Assembly (NCBI GenBank): GCA_947630765.1
Contig: CANRIX010000002.1
Span: 1-64,000 of the forward strand
DNA from: an uncultured Clostridia bacterium
GTDB taxonomy: Bacteria; Bacillota; Clostridia; Oscillospirales; CAG-382
Direction of reading: 5' to 3'
DNA: 64,000 nt
Of this stretch, positions 8,650 through 17,374 are shown piece after piece. The notes beneath the pieces are model-generated. The model was not told the origin of the DNA. It was given only the letters and a program-made list of their open reading frames with translations, and searched no databases. The position numbers and the translations under genes were made by a program. Numbering within the stretch: position 1 is the stretch's first letter; each line of letters starts with the position of its first letter.

Positions 8650-8866
8650 GGGCGATGCGGGCGGCGAACGATTAAAGCCCTACTATTTGGCACAGCTTAT
8701 CGCCGAAGATGTGCGAGCGCAACTGCTTTCAGTGTGGTGTGATATGAAAAACGAGGATAAAAAAAGAGCTGCCAGCAAAGCTGACAACCCTAACAAGCGA
8801 CCTCATTATAGCATAAATGCACTGAAAAGTCAAGAGACACACGAAAAAATGTTATGGAGGTCTTGA
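8528..8866 (+). CDS. Hypothetical phage protein, 112 aa
   Basis: Start at ATG 8528 is set by the upstream GGAAAGGTGGTCG. The product is helical and charged (MDEEELRKLTEKYLGIELPQ ...) with a Lys/Asn-rich tail. No family recognised. It overlaps the upstream membrane protein gene in another frame and ends three bases before the next start. Confidence 0.55.
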   Translation: MDEEELRKLTEKYLGIELPQIVWEAAKGNALQKLVWILSREGDAGGERLKPYYLAQLIAEDVRAQLLSVWCDMKNEDKKRAASKADNPNKRPHYSINALKSQETHEKMLWRS

Positions 8867-8868
8867 AA

Positions 8869-9843
8869 ATGGCAAATGAAATGACGAGAAGCAGCAGCAA
8901 CGCTTTGATGCTGTCGGAGCAGTACCCTGAAACGAAGTTTAATCTTCTCGTACCGATGAAAACGGTCGCGGAAATCGCAGAAATCCACAAGCCCGTTATG
9001 AACGTCGTGTACATCAGCACGAACGAAGCGGACAAGGAGATTTACTTGCAGACGAAGCCTGACGGATGGGCGCTGACGAAGAAAGCCCTCACGAAACTGA
9101 TGAGGGCGGCGGGCATTAAGGTGATAAAGAGTGAGCCGATGCTGCCGACGAAGTGTGAGAAATGCGCGGCTGTCAACCGTGGGATTGGCAGACCCGTGAA
9201 CTGCGGAGCTTGCCCGAATAAGGATGTGAAACATCAGGTCATCATCAGTATGCCGCAACTTACGGGCGAGAATGTTCAGGTCGTCGGCACAAAGGAAATC
9301 CTTTTCGACGACGTGACCGCGACAATGACAGCCGCACAGAAAGCCGAGTTTACGAAGTTCCGTTCGGAGATGTGCGAGACAAAGGCTCTGAACAGGGCGT
9401 TGAGAATTGCGATGCAGATTAAGTCCACGTATACGAAAGCGGAGCTGGTGAAGCCGTTCGTCGTGGCGTACCTTGTACCAAACCTTGACAATCCCGCCGT
9501 GAGAAGTGAGGCGGTAAAGAGCTTTTTCGGAGCGGCAAGCGAACTGTATGGAGTGACCGACAAAGCTGTGACGGCGCAGCGCACGATAGTCGCCGACAAT
9601 GAGATTGAGGACGACGATACCGGGTATGAGCCTCCGCAGCCCGAAGCCATTCCCGAAAATGTGGGGCGTCCCGCACAGGCAGAGGTCCTGCCTCCGCAGG
9701 AGGACGAGGAAGAAGTCACTGACCCGACCGTGTGCCAGATGTGCGGTAAGAAGTTGTCGGACGGCGTAATCAATTACAGTATCAGGAATTATGGCAAGCC
9801 GTACTGCATGAGCTGCCAAAAGAAAATTCAGAACAACGGATGA
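8869..9843 (+). CDS. Probable phage single-strand annealing/recombination protein with two Zn-binding motifs
   Basis: The start at 8869 is chosen because GGAGG at 8857 sits 9-11 bases upstream; the ATG at 8854 overlaps that site. The 324-residue product has the motif FRSEMCETKALNRALRIAM, reminiscent of the conserved 'ETkAinRAlr' helix of ERF/RecT-type annealing proteins. It carries a four-Cys insert (CEKC ... CGAC, about residues 105-125) and a C-terminal LIM-like Cys pair set (CQMCGKK ... CMSCQKK). The position directly before an SbcDC nuclease matches the annealase-nuclease pairs of phage recombination modules. The family call is inference. Confidence 0.5.
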   Translation: MANEMTRSSSNALMLSEQYPETKFNLLVPMKTVAEIAEIHKPVMNVVYISTNEADKEIYLQTKPDGWALTKKALTKLMRAAGIKVIKSEPMLPTKCEKCAAVNRGIGRPVNCGACPNKDVKHQVIISMPQLTGENVQVVGTKEILFDDVTATMTAAQKAEFTKFRSEMCETKALNRALRIAMQIKSTYTKAELVKPFVVAYLVPNLDNPAVRSEAVKSFFGAASELYGVTDKAVTAQRTIVADNEIEDDDTGYEPPQPEAIPENVGRPAQAEVLPPQEDEEEVTDPTVCQMCGKKLSDGVINYSIRNYGKPYCMSCQKKIQNNG

Positions 9844-9861
9844 CGATAGGAGGAACGGACG

Positions 9862-12800
9862 ATGAAGATATTACACACGGGAGATTGGCACATCGGGCAG
9901 TTCAATGGTCCGATTGTGAACGGAGAAAACGCGCGTTTCCTTGACATCTGCAAATGCCTTGATGCGCTCGTTGTTGAGGCGGTGAAACAGCAGCCCGATT
10001 TCATTGTTGTTGCTGGGGATGTGTTTCATCAAGCGCGTGTATGGAGCGACCGAGGGCTGAAAGAGAGCCAGACGGCAATCGGGTACATCAGAAAGCTGGA
10101 AAAGGTCGCCCCCGTAATGATTGTGAGAGGAACGCCAAATCACGACAGCGCGGAACAGTTCAATATGCTCGAAACGGCTTTTGCGGGCGATACGAGCGTG
10201 CATATCAGCACGACACCCGAAGTGGTGGATATGTATACCTATGGAGGGAAACGGTGCAGCTTCGCTATGCTCCCTGGCTTTGACAGAGGATATTTCAGGG
10301 CAAGGATGCCGGGGCTGGATAAGACCGAGGAAAACGAAATCTTCACGCAGAACATCGACACGCTGATTAAGGGGCTGAAAGCCCAGTGCGGAGAGGATTG
10401 CATTTCGATACTTGTCACCCATTACACGGTGGAGGGGGCGAACATGGAGAGCGGGCAGACGGTGTTTTTCTCGCAGTTTGAGCCGTGCGTATACCTCCCC
10501 ACTCTGCAAGCCGCTGATTTTGATATGAGCCTGTTCGGGCATATTCACAGACCGCAGCAGCTTGATGGATGCAGAAACGCTTTTTACTGCGGCGCCGTTT
10601 CTGCCCTGAATTTTAACGATGAGAGACAGCGGAGAGGATTTTACGTACACGACATCGACGAGGACACGAAAGCTGTCACGAGTGAGTTTGTGGAGCTGCC
10701 GACGAGAGAGTTTTGCACCCTGTATTTTGAGGACAAGGACATAGCGGACTTCATCGAAAACGGGAAGATGCTCATCTTGAAGCCGTTCGAGGGAAAAATC
10801 GTGCGAGTGATATATAACTGCACCGACGAACACAACAAAGCCCTGAACAAGACGTTGATGGAGCAGATGCTTTACGAGCAGGGCGCGTTCTGGGTGCAGG
10901 AAATCACGCCGAACAAGATAGAGGTCACCGTCAACAAATCCGCGCTGAAAGATGATGATACGCCAGAGGACAACCTGAAAGCGTATCTCATCGAAAAGGG
11001 CGTAGAGGATGCTGACATCGTGCGGATTGCGGCACTTGCCTCCCCCATTATCTCGGAGGCACTGGAAAAGAGCTTGACCTTAAAGACGACGGGCGCGTTC
11101 GTACCTGTCGAAATTGAGGTGAAAAACTACCGCAACTACCGTGAGGAAAAATTCAACTTCGATAATATCCGTTTCTGCACGATAAACGGAGAGAACGGCG
11201 CGGGAAAGTCCTCTCTGTTCATGGACGCGATGTGCGACTGCTTGTTTGAGGAAACGAGAGAGGGCGACCTTGCGGGATGGATAAGCAACGCGGAGGATGC
11301 GCGGAGCGGCAGTATTATGTTCACGTTCCGTCTCGGAGATGCTCTGTACAGAGTGACACGGACGAGGATGAAATCGGGAAAAGCCACGCTCAACCTTGCA
11401 GAGATGGTGAACGGCGAATGGACCGACAGAAGCCGCGAGAAGATGAAAGACACGCAGCAGGAAATCCTCAACACAATCGGAATGGACAGCCTGACGCTGA
11501 AAGCCACAGCCTTGATTATGCAGGACCAGTACGGTCTGTTCCTCACAGCCGATAAGGATGCGCGGATGACGATACTCGGAAACATCCTCGGTCTTGGAGC
11601 ATATGACGATATGTATTCGATGACGTTCTCAAAGGCTACGGACGTAAACCGTGAAATCCGTTCTCTGAAAGACAAGACGGCTATCCTGCTGGATGGAGTG
11701 CGGGACGATAAAGAGATTGAGGACGAAATCGAAGCCGCGCAGACGGAGGCTAACGAGCTGGCAGCGAGGAAGAAAGCGGCAGAGGAACAGGCGAACGGAA
11801 TGATGCTTGCCCTGTCTATTATGGAGGATGCAGAACGGAGGATTGCCAGCCTCAATTCGCAGATTATGACGGCGAACGCGAAGCGGGCAACCGCCACAGC
11901 GACCATCACAGCACAGCGCGGCATTATTATGGCAGCCGACGAGGTTATTGCGCACAAGGATGAGGTCGAAAAGGGCGTCGCCGAATATCGCAGACAGACA
12001 GAACGGGAAAAGGAACTGCTTGCGGCAAAGACGAAGTGTGACAGCCTCACCGAAAAGGTTATTGCGGCAGACAGAGAGCTGAAAGAGGCAAACGGAACGG
12101 TCGCGGAATTACACGCGAAACGACAGCTTGCTATCGCGCAGAAACTTCTCCCCGCTCAAAAGCTGTTGGAGAAAGAGCCAGAACTTGTCGGGGCGCATGA
12201 AGATTATCAGGCGGCATCGGAACAGCTTGCGCAGATGGAGGCAGCCCGTTCGGAGTATGAGGCGGCAATCGCAAAAGTGAGAGATGCACAGGCGGCAGCG
12301 GACAAGGCTCGGAGAGACAGAGACGTTGGCAGGAATGAGAGAAACATCAAGATTGCTGCCCTGCGCCGCAGAGCAGAGCTGCTGGATGAAAATAACTGCC
12401 CTCACGCCGAGGAAATCCGATGCACATTCCTGAAAGATGCAATCGAGGCAAAGGGGCAGATGGACGAAGCTGTTCAGGAGGCTGCGAGATACGAGGAAAG
12501 GGCGAACGCCGATGTAGAGGCGGCAGACACCGCTCTCCTTGAAGCGAAAGGAGCTGTGCCGAATAGTTATAGCCCCGAAAGCGAAACGTCCTTACGCGCC
12601 GTTCTCCGTGGTCTTGAAGCGTCAGAAAAAGAGTATAACCGCCTCTCGGTGGCGAGGTCAGAGTTGAAGAACGCCGAGGAAATCATCGGCGAGTATGATG
12701 CCCGCATAGATGAGCAGCGGAAAAGAGTGCTAAAAGCCGATGCGGAGCTTAGAACGGTGGAGGCTGAAAGAGATGCGCTCGCGGATGCCCTGACGGAATA

Positions 12801-13701
12801 CAACGCCGTCGTGGAGATGGTGAAACACCTGTCTGTGTACCTTGACATCGAGAAGAAAATCCCAGTTGCGGAGGAACAGAAGAAAGCCGCGACCTCCCGC
12901 ATTGGAGAGCTGGAACGTGACATAGCCGAGTACGAGCAGAGCATCAAAGAGCTGGAAAGGGAAAAGGCAGAGCAGCAGAGCAAGACGCTCGGAAGTGATA
13001 TTCTGCGCCAGCAGTATGAGGCGGCACAGGCAGAAGTCTCAAAAGCCGATAAGGATGTTCAGGGCGCGTACCGTAAAATCGGCGACCTTGAAAGGGTAAA
13101 AGCCGAGGCCGCCGCAAAGAGAGAACAGGCGGCAGGGCTGATGGAACAGACGGAGGTGAAAGCGCAGGAGGCGGCAGACCTTGAAACGCTGAAACAGGCA
13201 TTCAGTCAGGACGGCATTCCTCACAACATTGTCCGCAGTATTATCCCTGTACTGGAAGCTACGGCGACGAATATCCTCGGACAGATGAGCGGCGGCAAGA
13301 TGGCGGTCGAGTTCGTGATGGAAAAGACATTGAAATCGAACAGCAAGAAAGAGGTCACCGCGCTTGATATTGTCATCAATGATGCCACGACTGGACGGCT
13401 CCCGTATATGAGTAGGAGCGGCGGCGAAAGGGTGAAGTCAGCCCTTGCCGTTATCCTTGCCCTTGCGGAAGTGAAAAGCACAAAAGCTGGCGTGCAGCTC
13501 GGTTTCCTGTTCATTGACGAGCCGCCATTCTTGGACGATAAGGGGGTACAGGCGTACTGCGATGCGTTGGAGGCTATTCAGACAAGATATAGTGACCTGA
13601 AAGTTATGGCAATCACCCATGACCCTGAAATGAAAAGCCGTTTCCCGCAGAGCGTTGACGTGATTAAGACGCAGGACGGCAGTAAAGTCATATATTCGTA
13701 A
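9862..13701 (+). CDS. SbcD-SbcC (Mre11-Rad50) fusion nuclease/ATPase
   Basis: A single 1279-residue frame carries both halves of the SbcCD complex. Residues 1-380 are an Mre11/SbcD phosphoesterase with GDWHIG (7-12), AGDVFH (51-56), RGTPNHD (89-95), THYTVEG (about 186) and GHIH (about 226). From about 415 it is an SbcC/Rad50 ATPase: Walker A GENGAGKSS (about 443-451), two long coiled-coil arms, an apex with two cysteines (CPHAEEIRC, 846-854) where the zinc hook would be, signature SRSGGER (about 1185) and Walker B FLFIDEPP (about 1216). It should process DNA ends and hairpins for recombination or replication. These are normally two proteins. No internal frameshift or restart was seen. Confidence 0.92.
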   Translation: MKILHTGDWHIGQFNGPIVNGENARFLDICKCLDALVVEAVKQQPDFIVVAGDVFHQARVWSDRGLKESQTAIGYIRKLEKVAPVMIVRGTPNHDSAEQFNMLETAFAGDTSVHISTTPEVVDMYTYGGKRCSFAMLPGFDRGYFRARMPGLDKTEENEIFTQNIDTLIKGLKAQCGEDCISILVTHYTVEGANMESGQTVFFSQFEPCVYLPTLQAADFDMSLFGHIHRPQQLDGCRNAFYCGAVSALNFNDERQRRGFYVHDIDEDTKAVTSEFVELPTREFCTLYFEDKDIADFIENGKMLILKPFEGKIVRVIYNCTDEHNKALNKTLMEQMLYEQGAFWVQEITPNKIEVTVNKSALKDDDTPEDNLKAYLIEKGVEDADIVRIAALASPIISEALEKSLTLKTTGAFVPVEIEVKNYRNYREEKFNFDNIRFCTINGENGAGKSSLFMDAMCDCLFEETREGDLAGWISNAEDARSGSIMFTFRLGDALYRVTRTRMKSGKATLNLAEMVNGEWTDRSREKMKDTQQEILNTIGMDSLTLKATALIMQDQYGLFLTADKDARMTILGNILGLGAYDDMYSMTFSKATDVNREIRSLKDKTAILLDGVRDDKEIEDEIEAAQTEANELAARKKAAEEQANGMMLALSIMEDAERRIASLNSQIMTANAKRATATATITAQRGIIMAADEVIAHKDEVEKGVAEYRRQTEREKELLAAKTKCDSLTEKVIAADRELKEANGTVAELHAKRQLAIAQKLLPAQKLLEKEPELVGAHEDYQAASEQLAQMEAARSEYEAAIAKVRDAQAAADKARRDRDVGRNERNIKIAALRRRAELLDENNCPHAEEIRCTFLKDAIEAKGQMDEAVQEAARYEERANADVEAADTALLEAKGAVPNSYSPESETSLRAVLRGLEASEKEYNRLSVARSELKNAEEIIGEYDARIDEQRKRVLKADAELRTVEAERDALADALTEYNAVVEMVKHLSVYLDIEKKIPVAEEQKKAATSRIGELERDIAEYEQSIKELEREKAEQQSKTLGSDILRQQYEAAQAEVSKADKDVQGAYRKIGDLERVKAEAAAKREQAAGLMEQTEVKAQEAADLETLKQAFSQDGIPHNIVRSIIPVLEATATNILGQMSGGKMAVEFVMEKTLKSNSKKEVTALDIVINDATTGRLPYMSRSGGERVKSALAVILALAEVKSTKAGVQLGFLFIDEPPFLDDKGVQAYCDALEAIQTRYSDLKVMAITHDPEMKSRFPQSVDVIKTQDGSKVIYS

Positions 13702-13707
13702 ATAAAC

Positions 13708-13748
13708 GGGGATATTCGGCTATTTTCTCCCCGAATATCCCCGAATAT
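13708..13748. repeat. 12-bp inverted repeat and tandem CCCCGAATAT upstream of replication gene
   Basis: GGGGATATTCGG (13708-13719) and its exact reverse complement (13731-13742) flank an 11-nt spacer. The right arm overlaps two abutting copies of CCCCGAATAT (13729-13738, 13739-13748). It lies in the gap before the DnaD-like gene, 3 bases from its ribosome site. It could be a replication-protein binding site or an RNA hairpin. Related CCGAA/TTCGG dyads occur at 63.66 and 63.96 kb. Confidence 0.7.
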
Positions 13749-13762
13749 AGGGAGGTGAGAGC

Positions 13763-14551
13763 GTGGGAAGAATGCGAAAACAGACGGCAGATTACTTTCC
13801 ACACTTCGCGTATAAAGGTCGGACGTTGACCGTTCTCGAAAGTAAATGGGGATGCGTAGGCTATGCGTTCTGGTTTAAGCTGTTGGAGCTGCTTTGTACC
13901 AGCGAGGGGCATTACTACGATTATGGAAAGCCGTCGAACGCCACATATTTGCAAATTAACGCCATGGTGGATGAGCAGACGGCAAACGACATCCTGAATG
14001 AGCTTTCGGAGATGGGGAAAATCGACACAGACCTTTGGAACGAGAAGAAAATAATCTGGTGTCAATCGCTTGTTGACCGCCTTACTGCCCTGTACGCAAA
14101 GAGGACAACGGAAATTCCGAAAAAGCCGCGTTTGGATGGCGAGGAAGAACCGCCTCCCCCGCCTCCAACGCAGCAGGAGGAAAAGCCGAAGAAACGGACG
14201 AAGGATGAGGAAAAGCCGAAACGCAAGGCGGCAGAGACGGCGCCGAAGCCTGAAAAGAAGCATTTTTACGGCGCGGAATTTGTCACCCTGACAGACGATG
14301 AACTTCAAAAGCTGGTACAGGCACACGGAGAAGAAAAAACAAAGCGGATGATTGAGGTGCTGGACAACTACAAGGGTCAGAACGGCAAGAAGTATTCGAG
14401 TGATTACAGAGCCATTCTGAATTGGGTGGTCGAGCGCGTGAACGAAGAATTTGAAAAACGGGGAGGTCGAGCAAATGGGTCTGGAACGTCTGGGGGATAT
14501 AGTTCATCAGGGGGCTTCAAACCGTCAGGAGGATTTAGAGGAAACACGTAA
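13763..14551 (+). CDS. DnaD-like phage replication protein (DUF4373 N-terminal domain)
   Basis: A 262-residue product from GTG, which follows GGGAGGTGAGAGC. Residues 1-95 match the Lin1244/Lin1753 winged-helix type (DYFPHFAYKGRTLTVLESKW, CVGYAFWFKLLELLCTSEGH). A Pro/Lys/Glu-rich linker follows, then a C-terminal domain (LTDDELQKLVQAHG, YSSDYRAILNWVVERV) like those that recruit helicase loaders, and a Gly/Ser tail. It probably recognises the origin and recruits the DnaC-like loader encoded next, with which the gene overlaps by 77 bp. Confidence 0.75.
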   Translation: MGRMRKQTADYFPHFAYKGRTLTVLESKWGCVGYAFWFKLLELLCTSEGHYYDYGKPSNATYLQINAMVDEQTANDILNELSEMGKIDTDLWNEKKIIWCQSLVDRLTALYAKRTTEIPKKPRLDGEEEPPPPPPTQQEEKPKKRTKDEEKPKRKAAETAPKPEKKHFYGAEFVTLTDDELQKLVQAHGEEKTKRMIEVLDNYKGQNGKKYSSDYRAILNWVVERVNEEFEKRGGRANGSGTSGGYSSSGGFKPSGGFRGNT

Positions 14552-15350
14552 ACGAAATTCCATTGTGGAGACAGAAGCGGAGGCGCGGGAGAAAGGTCTT
14601 GACATTCCCACGCCGCAGCCTCCCGATGAAAGATGCGAGTTCTGCGGAAAGGTCCTGCATCACGAGGGCGTACATATTTTTGGCAGGGTGGTCGCGTGGA
14701 ACGCAAACGCGCAGAGGTGCGACTGCGAACAGGCTGTGAAAAAATGGGCCGAATATGATGCGGAACAGGAGCGGAAGAAGCAGGAAGAAGAACAGCGGGA
14801 AAGGTTCAGGCGAGAACAGGCAAAGATTACACGGCTGCTGGGTAAAAGCGGAATAAACAAGAGATTTCGCCAAAGAGTGTTCCAGACGTTCGTGACCGAC
14901 ACGCCAGCGCGGAAAAAAGCGTATAGCGTTGCCAAAGCCTATGCAGACAACTTCGAGAAGCATTTGGAGGATGGCACGGGCTTGTACATAGAGGGAACGA
15001 ACGGCACTGGAAAGACCCACCTTGCGGCGGCGATAGCGATGCAGCTTATGACCGAATATCAAATCCCGTGTATATGCAAGACGGCGGGAGATTTGCTGCT
15101 CGATATAAAATCAGCGTTCGACAGCGGGAGTACGTCGGAGCGGGATATATTGAGCGTTTACAAGGAAGTTTCCTTGCTGATTGTGGACGACCTCGGCAAA
15201 GAACAGTGTACGGATTGGAGCATCAGCACCATGTATTCGATACTGAATGAGAGGTACGAGAAGATGCTGCCGACCATAGTCACGACGAATTACAACAGCG
15301 ATGATTTGGTGAGGGCGCTCACCCCGAAAATTACAAAGCAACGGCGATAA
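14475..15350 (+). pseudogene. DnaC-like helicase loader, C terminus broken by a 1-nt frameshift
   Basis: The start at 14475 follows GGGGAGGTCGAGCAA. The product has a Cys-rich N-terminal part (CEFCGKVLHHEG ... CDCEQ), a charged linker and an AAA+ domain (Walker A EGTNGTGKTH, Walker B LLIVDDLGKE, sensor TIVTTNYNSDDLVRALTPK). It stops at 15350 after 291 residues with a non-family tail (ITKQRR). The missing normal C terminus (NYKATAIISRLREVSQVLTM, then AWEDYRAAGK) is intact in the -1 frame and ends at TAA 15419-15421. One extra A in the AAAA tract at 15327-15330 would restore a 315-residue protein. It may still bind ATP, but lacks the last helices. Confidence 0.85.
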
Positions 15351-15435
15351 TCAGCCGTTTGCGGGAAGTATCACAAGTTTTAACAATGGCGTGGGAGGAT
15401 TACCGCGCCGCAGGAAAATAACGGAGGTTTGGACG

Positions 15436-16224
15436 ATGACTGATTTGACCGTAAAGGAACTGAACAAAGAGCATATCTGGCTTGCAAATTCCCACAGTAT
15501 GAGCGGGACGAGGGGCGACCACAGTGATTTCGAGTATCACCAGTATGCGAATAAAATCTTGAGCTGGAACATCAGCGACGAGAAAAAGCGCAAGCTGCTC
15601 GATAAACTGTACGATAAATGGTCCGTGATGCTGTCACACGAGGCGCAGCACGTGTCCGTAATGGTGGCTGGTCCTGCGAGGTACAACGCAAAAAAGCTCG
15701 ACCACAGCGATAAGATTTTGAGCCTGTCGAGAGAGTTCTGCGAATGGTTTGAGGATTTGGAGAGGCAAATCGAACAGTCGAGCAGAGAGACGGACGACAT
15801 TCAGAGGCTTGTCGAAATGGCAGAGTTTTGCGACAGCAGGGATGAGTTAAGACCAGACAGCAGCTTGATGGACCTTGCCGTGCTTGCCCCTGAAAAGTTT
15901 GCCGAGCTGTTTGAGAAATACCAGCCGAAATACAAGTGGAGAAAGAACAGCAACCTTTACAAAGCGTATGAGGCGGCAAAGAGCGGAAAACTGGTAGCAA
16001 AAACGAGGGATACGTTCTTTGAGGATGCGAACCTCACGGCGTATAGGTTTGGGGATAGGGCTTTCATAAAGTTTGTGATGCGCCCGCAGAGGCAGCTCAT
16101 CGTGGCGCTAAAAAGCCGAGGCTGGTGGTGGAACAGCAACGAAAGTGCGTGGAGCACGTACCTGAACAAAGTTGACGAGGACTGGATTAAGGGCATCAGC
16201 ACGCAGTATGCCAAATACATCTGA
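15436..16224 (+). CDS. Hypothetical phage protein, 262 aa
   Basis: Start at ATG 15436 follows CGGAGG. The product has a mostly helical N-terminal half and a C-terminal segment (LIVALKSRGWWWNSNESAWS) resembling the short terminal motif of DUF3560-like proteins, where a Trp-rich strand follows a nucleic-acid-related domain. That likeness is weak. It lies between the helicase loader and small early genes. Confidence 0.5.
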   Translation: MTDLTVKELNKEHIWLANSHSMSGTRGDHSDFEYHQYANKILSWNISDEKKRKLLDKLYDKWSVMLSHEAQHVSVMVAGPARYNAKKLDHSDKILSLSREFCEWFEDLERQIEQSSRETDDIQRLVEMAEFCDSRDELRPDSSLMDLAVLAPEKFAELFEKYQPKYKWRKNSNLYKAYEAAKSGKLVAKTRDTFFEDANLTAYRFGDRAFIKFVMRPQRQLIVALKSRGWWWNSNESAWSTYLNKVDEDWIKGISTQYAKYI

Positions 16225-16238
16225 TGGAGGCGCGGACG

Positions 16239-16598
16239 ATGGATGAGAAAACGAGGAAAGCCCTACTCGATACGATTGAGGCGCAGGGCTGGTGGTACAA
16301 CATCTGCGATAATGGTTTGATAGAAATCGGCAAGAGCAGTCCAGCGGGCGAAGATTTTTTCTTCGACATCGAGGGAAAAGACATCGCTGCGGAGGTGCAG
16401 CAGTATTACGAGGATTTTGACCCGGACGAACACGCGAAAATGTGGGTCGAAGCTATGGACCGAGTGCAGGGAGTTCCGCAGAGCGTCCGCACGTTGATTG
16501 ATGATGCGGATGCGATAGACGATATGCTGATGGAGCTTGCGAAAGCCCTTGAAGAAATGGAGGTGAAAGCATGGACAGATGGACAATGCGAGAGCTGA
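16239..16598 (+). CDS. Hypothetical small acidic phage protein, 119 aa
   Basis: GGAGGCGCGGACG precedes ATG 16239. The product is acidic (DFDPDEHAKMWVEAMDRVQG, DDADAIDDMLMELAKALEEM) with no recognised domain. The gene overlaps the next one by 28 bp and belongs to the early operon. The FDPDEHA.MW motif is a pattern often met in small clostridial phage proteins of unknown role. Confidence 0.6.
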   Translation: MDEKTRKALLDTIEAQGWWYNICDNGLIEIGKSSPAGEDFFFDIEGKDIAAEVQQYYEDFDPDEHAKMWVEAMDRVQGVPQSVRTLIDDADAIDDMLMELAKALEEMEVKAWTDGQCES

Positions 16599-16936
16599 AA
16601 GAAACGGACGACATCACGTTTGCAATCGACGTTCTCTATGAGCGGAGAAAAAGCCTAAACCCTTATTCCCCGCTTTCGCAGAAGATAACCGAAGCTATCG
16701 CAACCCTTAACAGAATAAGGTATGAGGCTCAAAGTTTTATTGCGAAAGTTGCCGAGACACAGATCGCCCCCGTCACCGACTTCTCCGACTGTGACGAGGC
16801 GACAAAGGCTCAAATCGTGGAGAATGCAAGGCTGCTGGATGAGCGGGATGCGATGAAGTGCGACCCGTGCCAGCCGACACAGCCAGAATGCGGCGAGTGT
16901 GAATATGCGGGAGGCAATGAAGATGCGGACGAATGA
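16571..16936 (+). CDS. Hypothetical small phage protein with Cys-rich tail, 121 aa
   Basis: ATG 16571 follows ATGGAGGTGAAAGC. The N-terminal 65 residues form a helical hairpin (IDVLYERRKSLNPYSPLSQK). The C terminus carries CDPCQP ... CGECEY, a possible metal-binding cluster. No family recognised. It overlaps the next gene by 14 bp. Confidence 0.55.
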   Translation: MDRWTMRELKETDDITFAIDVLYERRKSLNPYSPLSQKITEAIATLNRIRYEAQSFIAKVAETQIAPVTDFSDCDEATKAQIVENARLLDERDAMKCDPCQPTQPECGECEYAGGNEDADE

Positions 16937-17354
16937 AGAATTGCGGAGCGTTCCGCACCTGATGATTGCCGAAGTTGCAGAGGACGGAGGACACGGGCGG
17001 GTCATATTTGGAAAGCTGGACGGCAGCGTAATATGGTCGAGCGGCGCGGGATGGGACCATGTGAGCGTTGCACCGTTCAAGAGAAGTTACACCCCGTCGT
17101 GGGACGATATGTGCAGGCTGAAAGAGATGTTTTTTTATCCCGACGAGGCGGTTATACAATTCCACCCGCCAGAAAGTGAATACGTGAACAACGTCACGAA
17201 TTGCCTACACTTATGGCGACCACAGAATGTCGGATTGCCGTTGCCGCCGCCAGTTCTCGTTGGGATGCCGAAGAATTTGACACGCGCGGAGTTGAGTGCG
17301 GCGGTAAAGGATGCCTTTATAAACCCGTACAGAATGTACGGCGGGGAAAAATAA
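16923..17354 (+). CDS. Conserved phage protein of the DUF7694 type
   Basis: The start at 16923 gives an 8-base spacing from GGGAGG; ATG 16917 is too close. The 143-residue product contains WDHVSVAPFKRSYTPSWDDM, CRLKEMFFYPDEAVIQFHPP and SEYVNNVTNCLHLWRP, a pattern widely shared by small phage proteins. The function is unknown. It is the last early gene before the first DGR variable protein. Confidence 0.65.
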   Translation: MRTNEELRSVPHLMIAEVAEDGGHGRVIFGKLDGSVIWSSGAGWDHVSVAPFKRSYTPSWDDMCRLKEMFFYPDEAVIQFHPPESEYVNNVTNCLHLWRPQNVGLPLPPPVLVGMPKNLTRAELSAAVKDAFINPYRMYGGEK

Positions 17355-17374
17355 AACTATAGGAGGACGAAGAA

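Noticed and set aside
8284..8866. One gene split by a frameshift
   Set aside because: The two frames each have a ribosome site and start, and the overlap is 122 bp with different characters (membrane protein, soluble helical protein), so two overlapping genes are more likely.
15327..15330. Programmed frameshifting in the helicase loader gene
   Set aside because: No slippery heptamer in the right phase: a -1 slip at AAA would re-pair on GAA. A one-base deletion or sequencing error explains it better.
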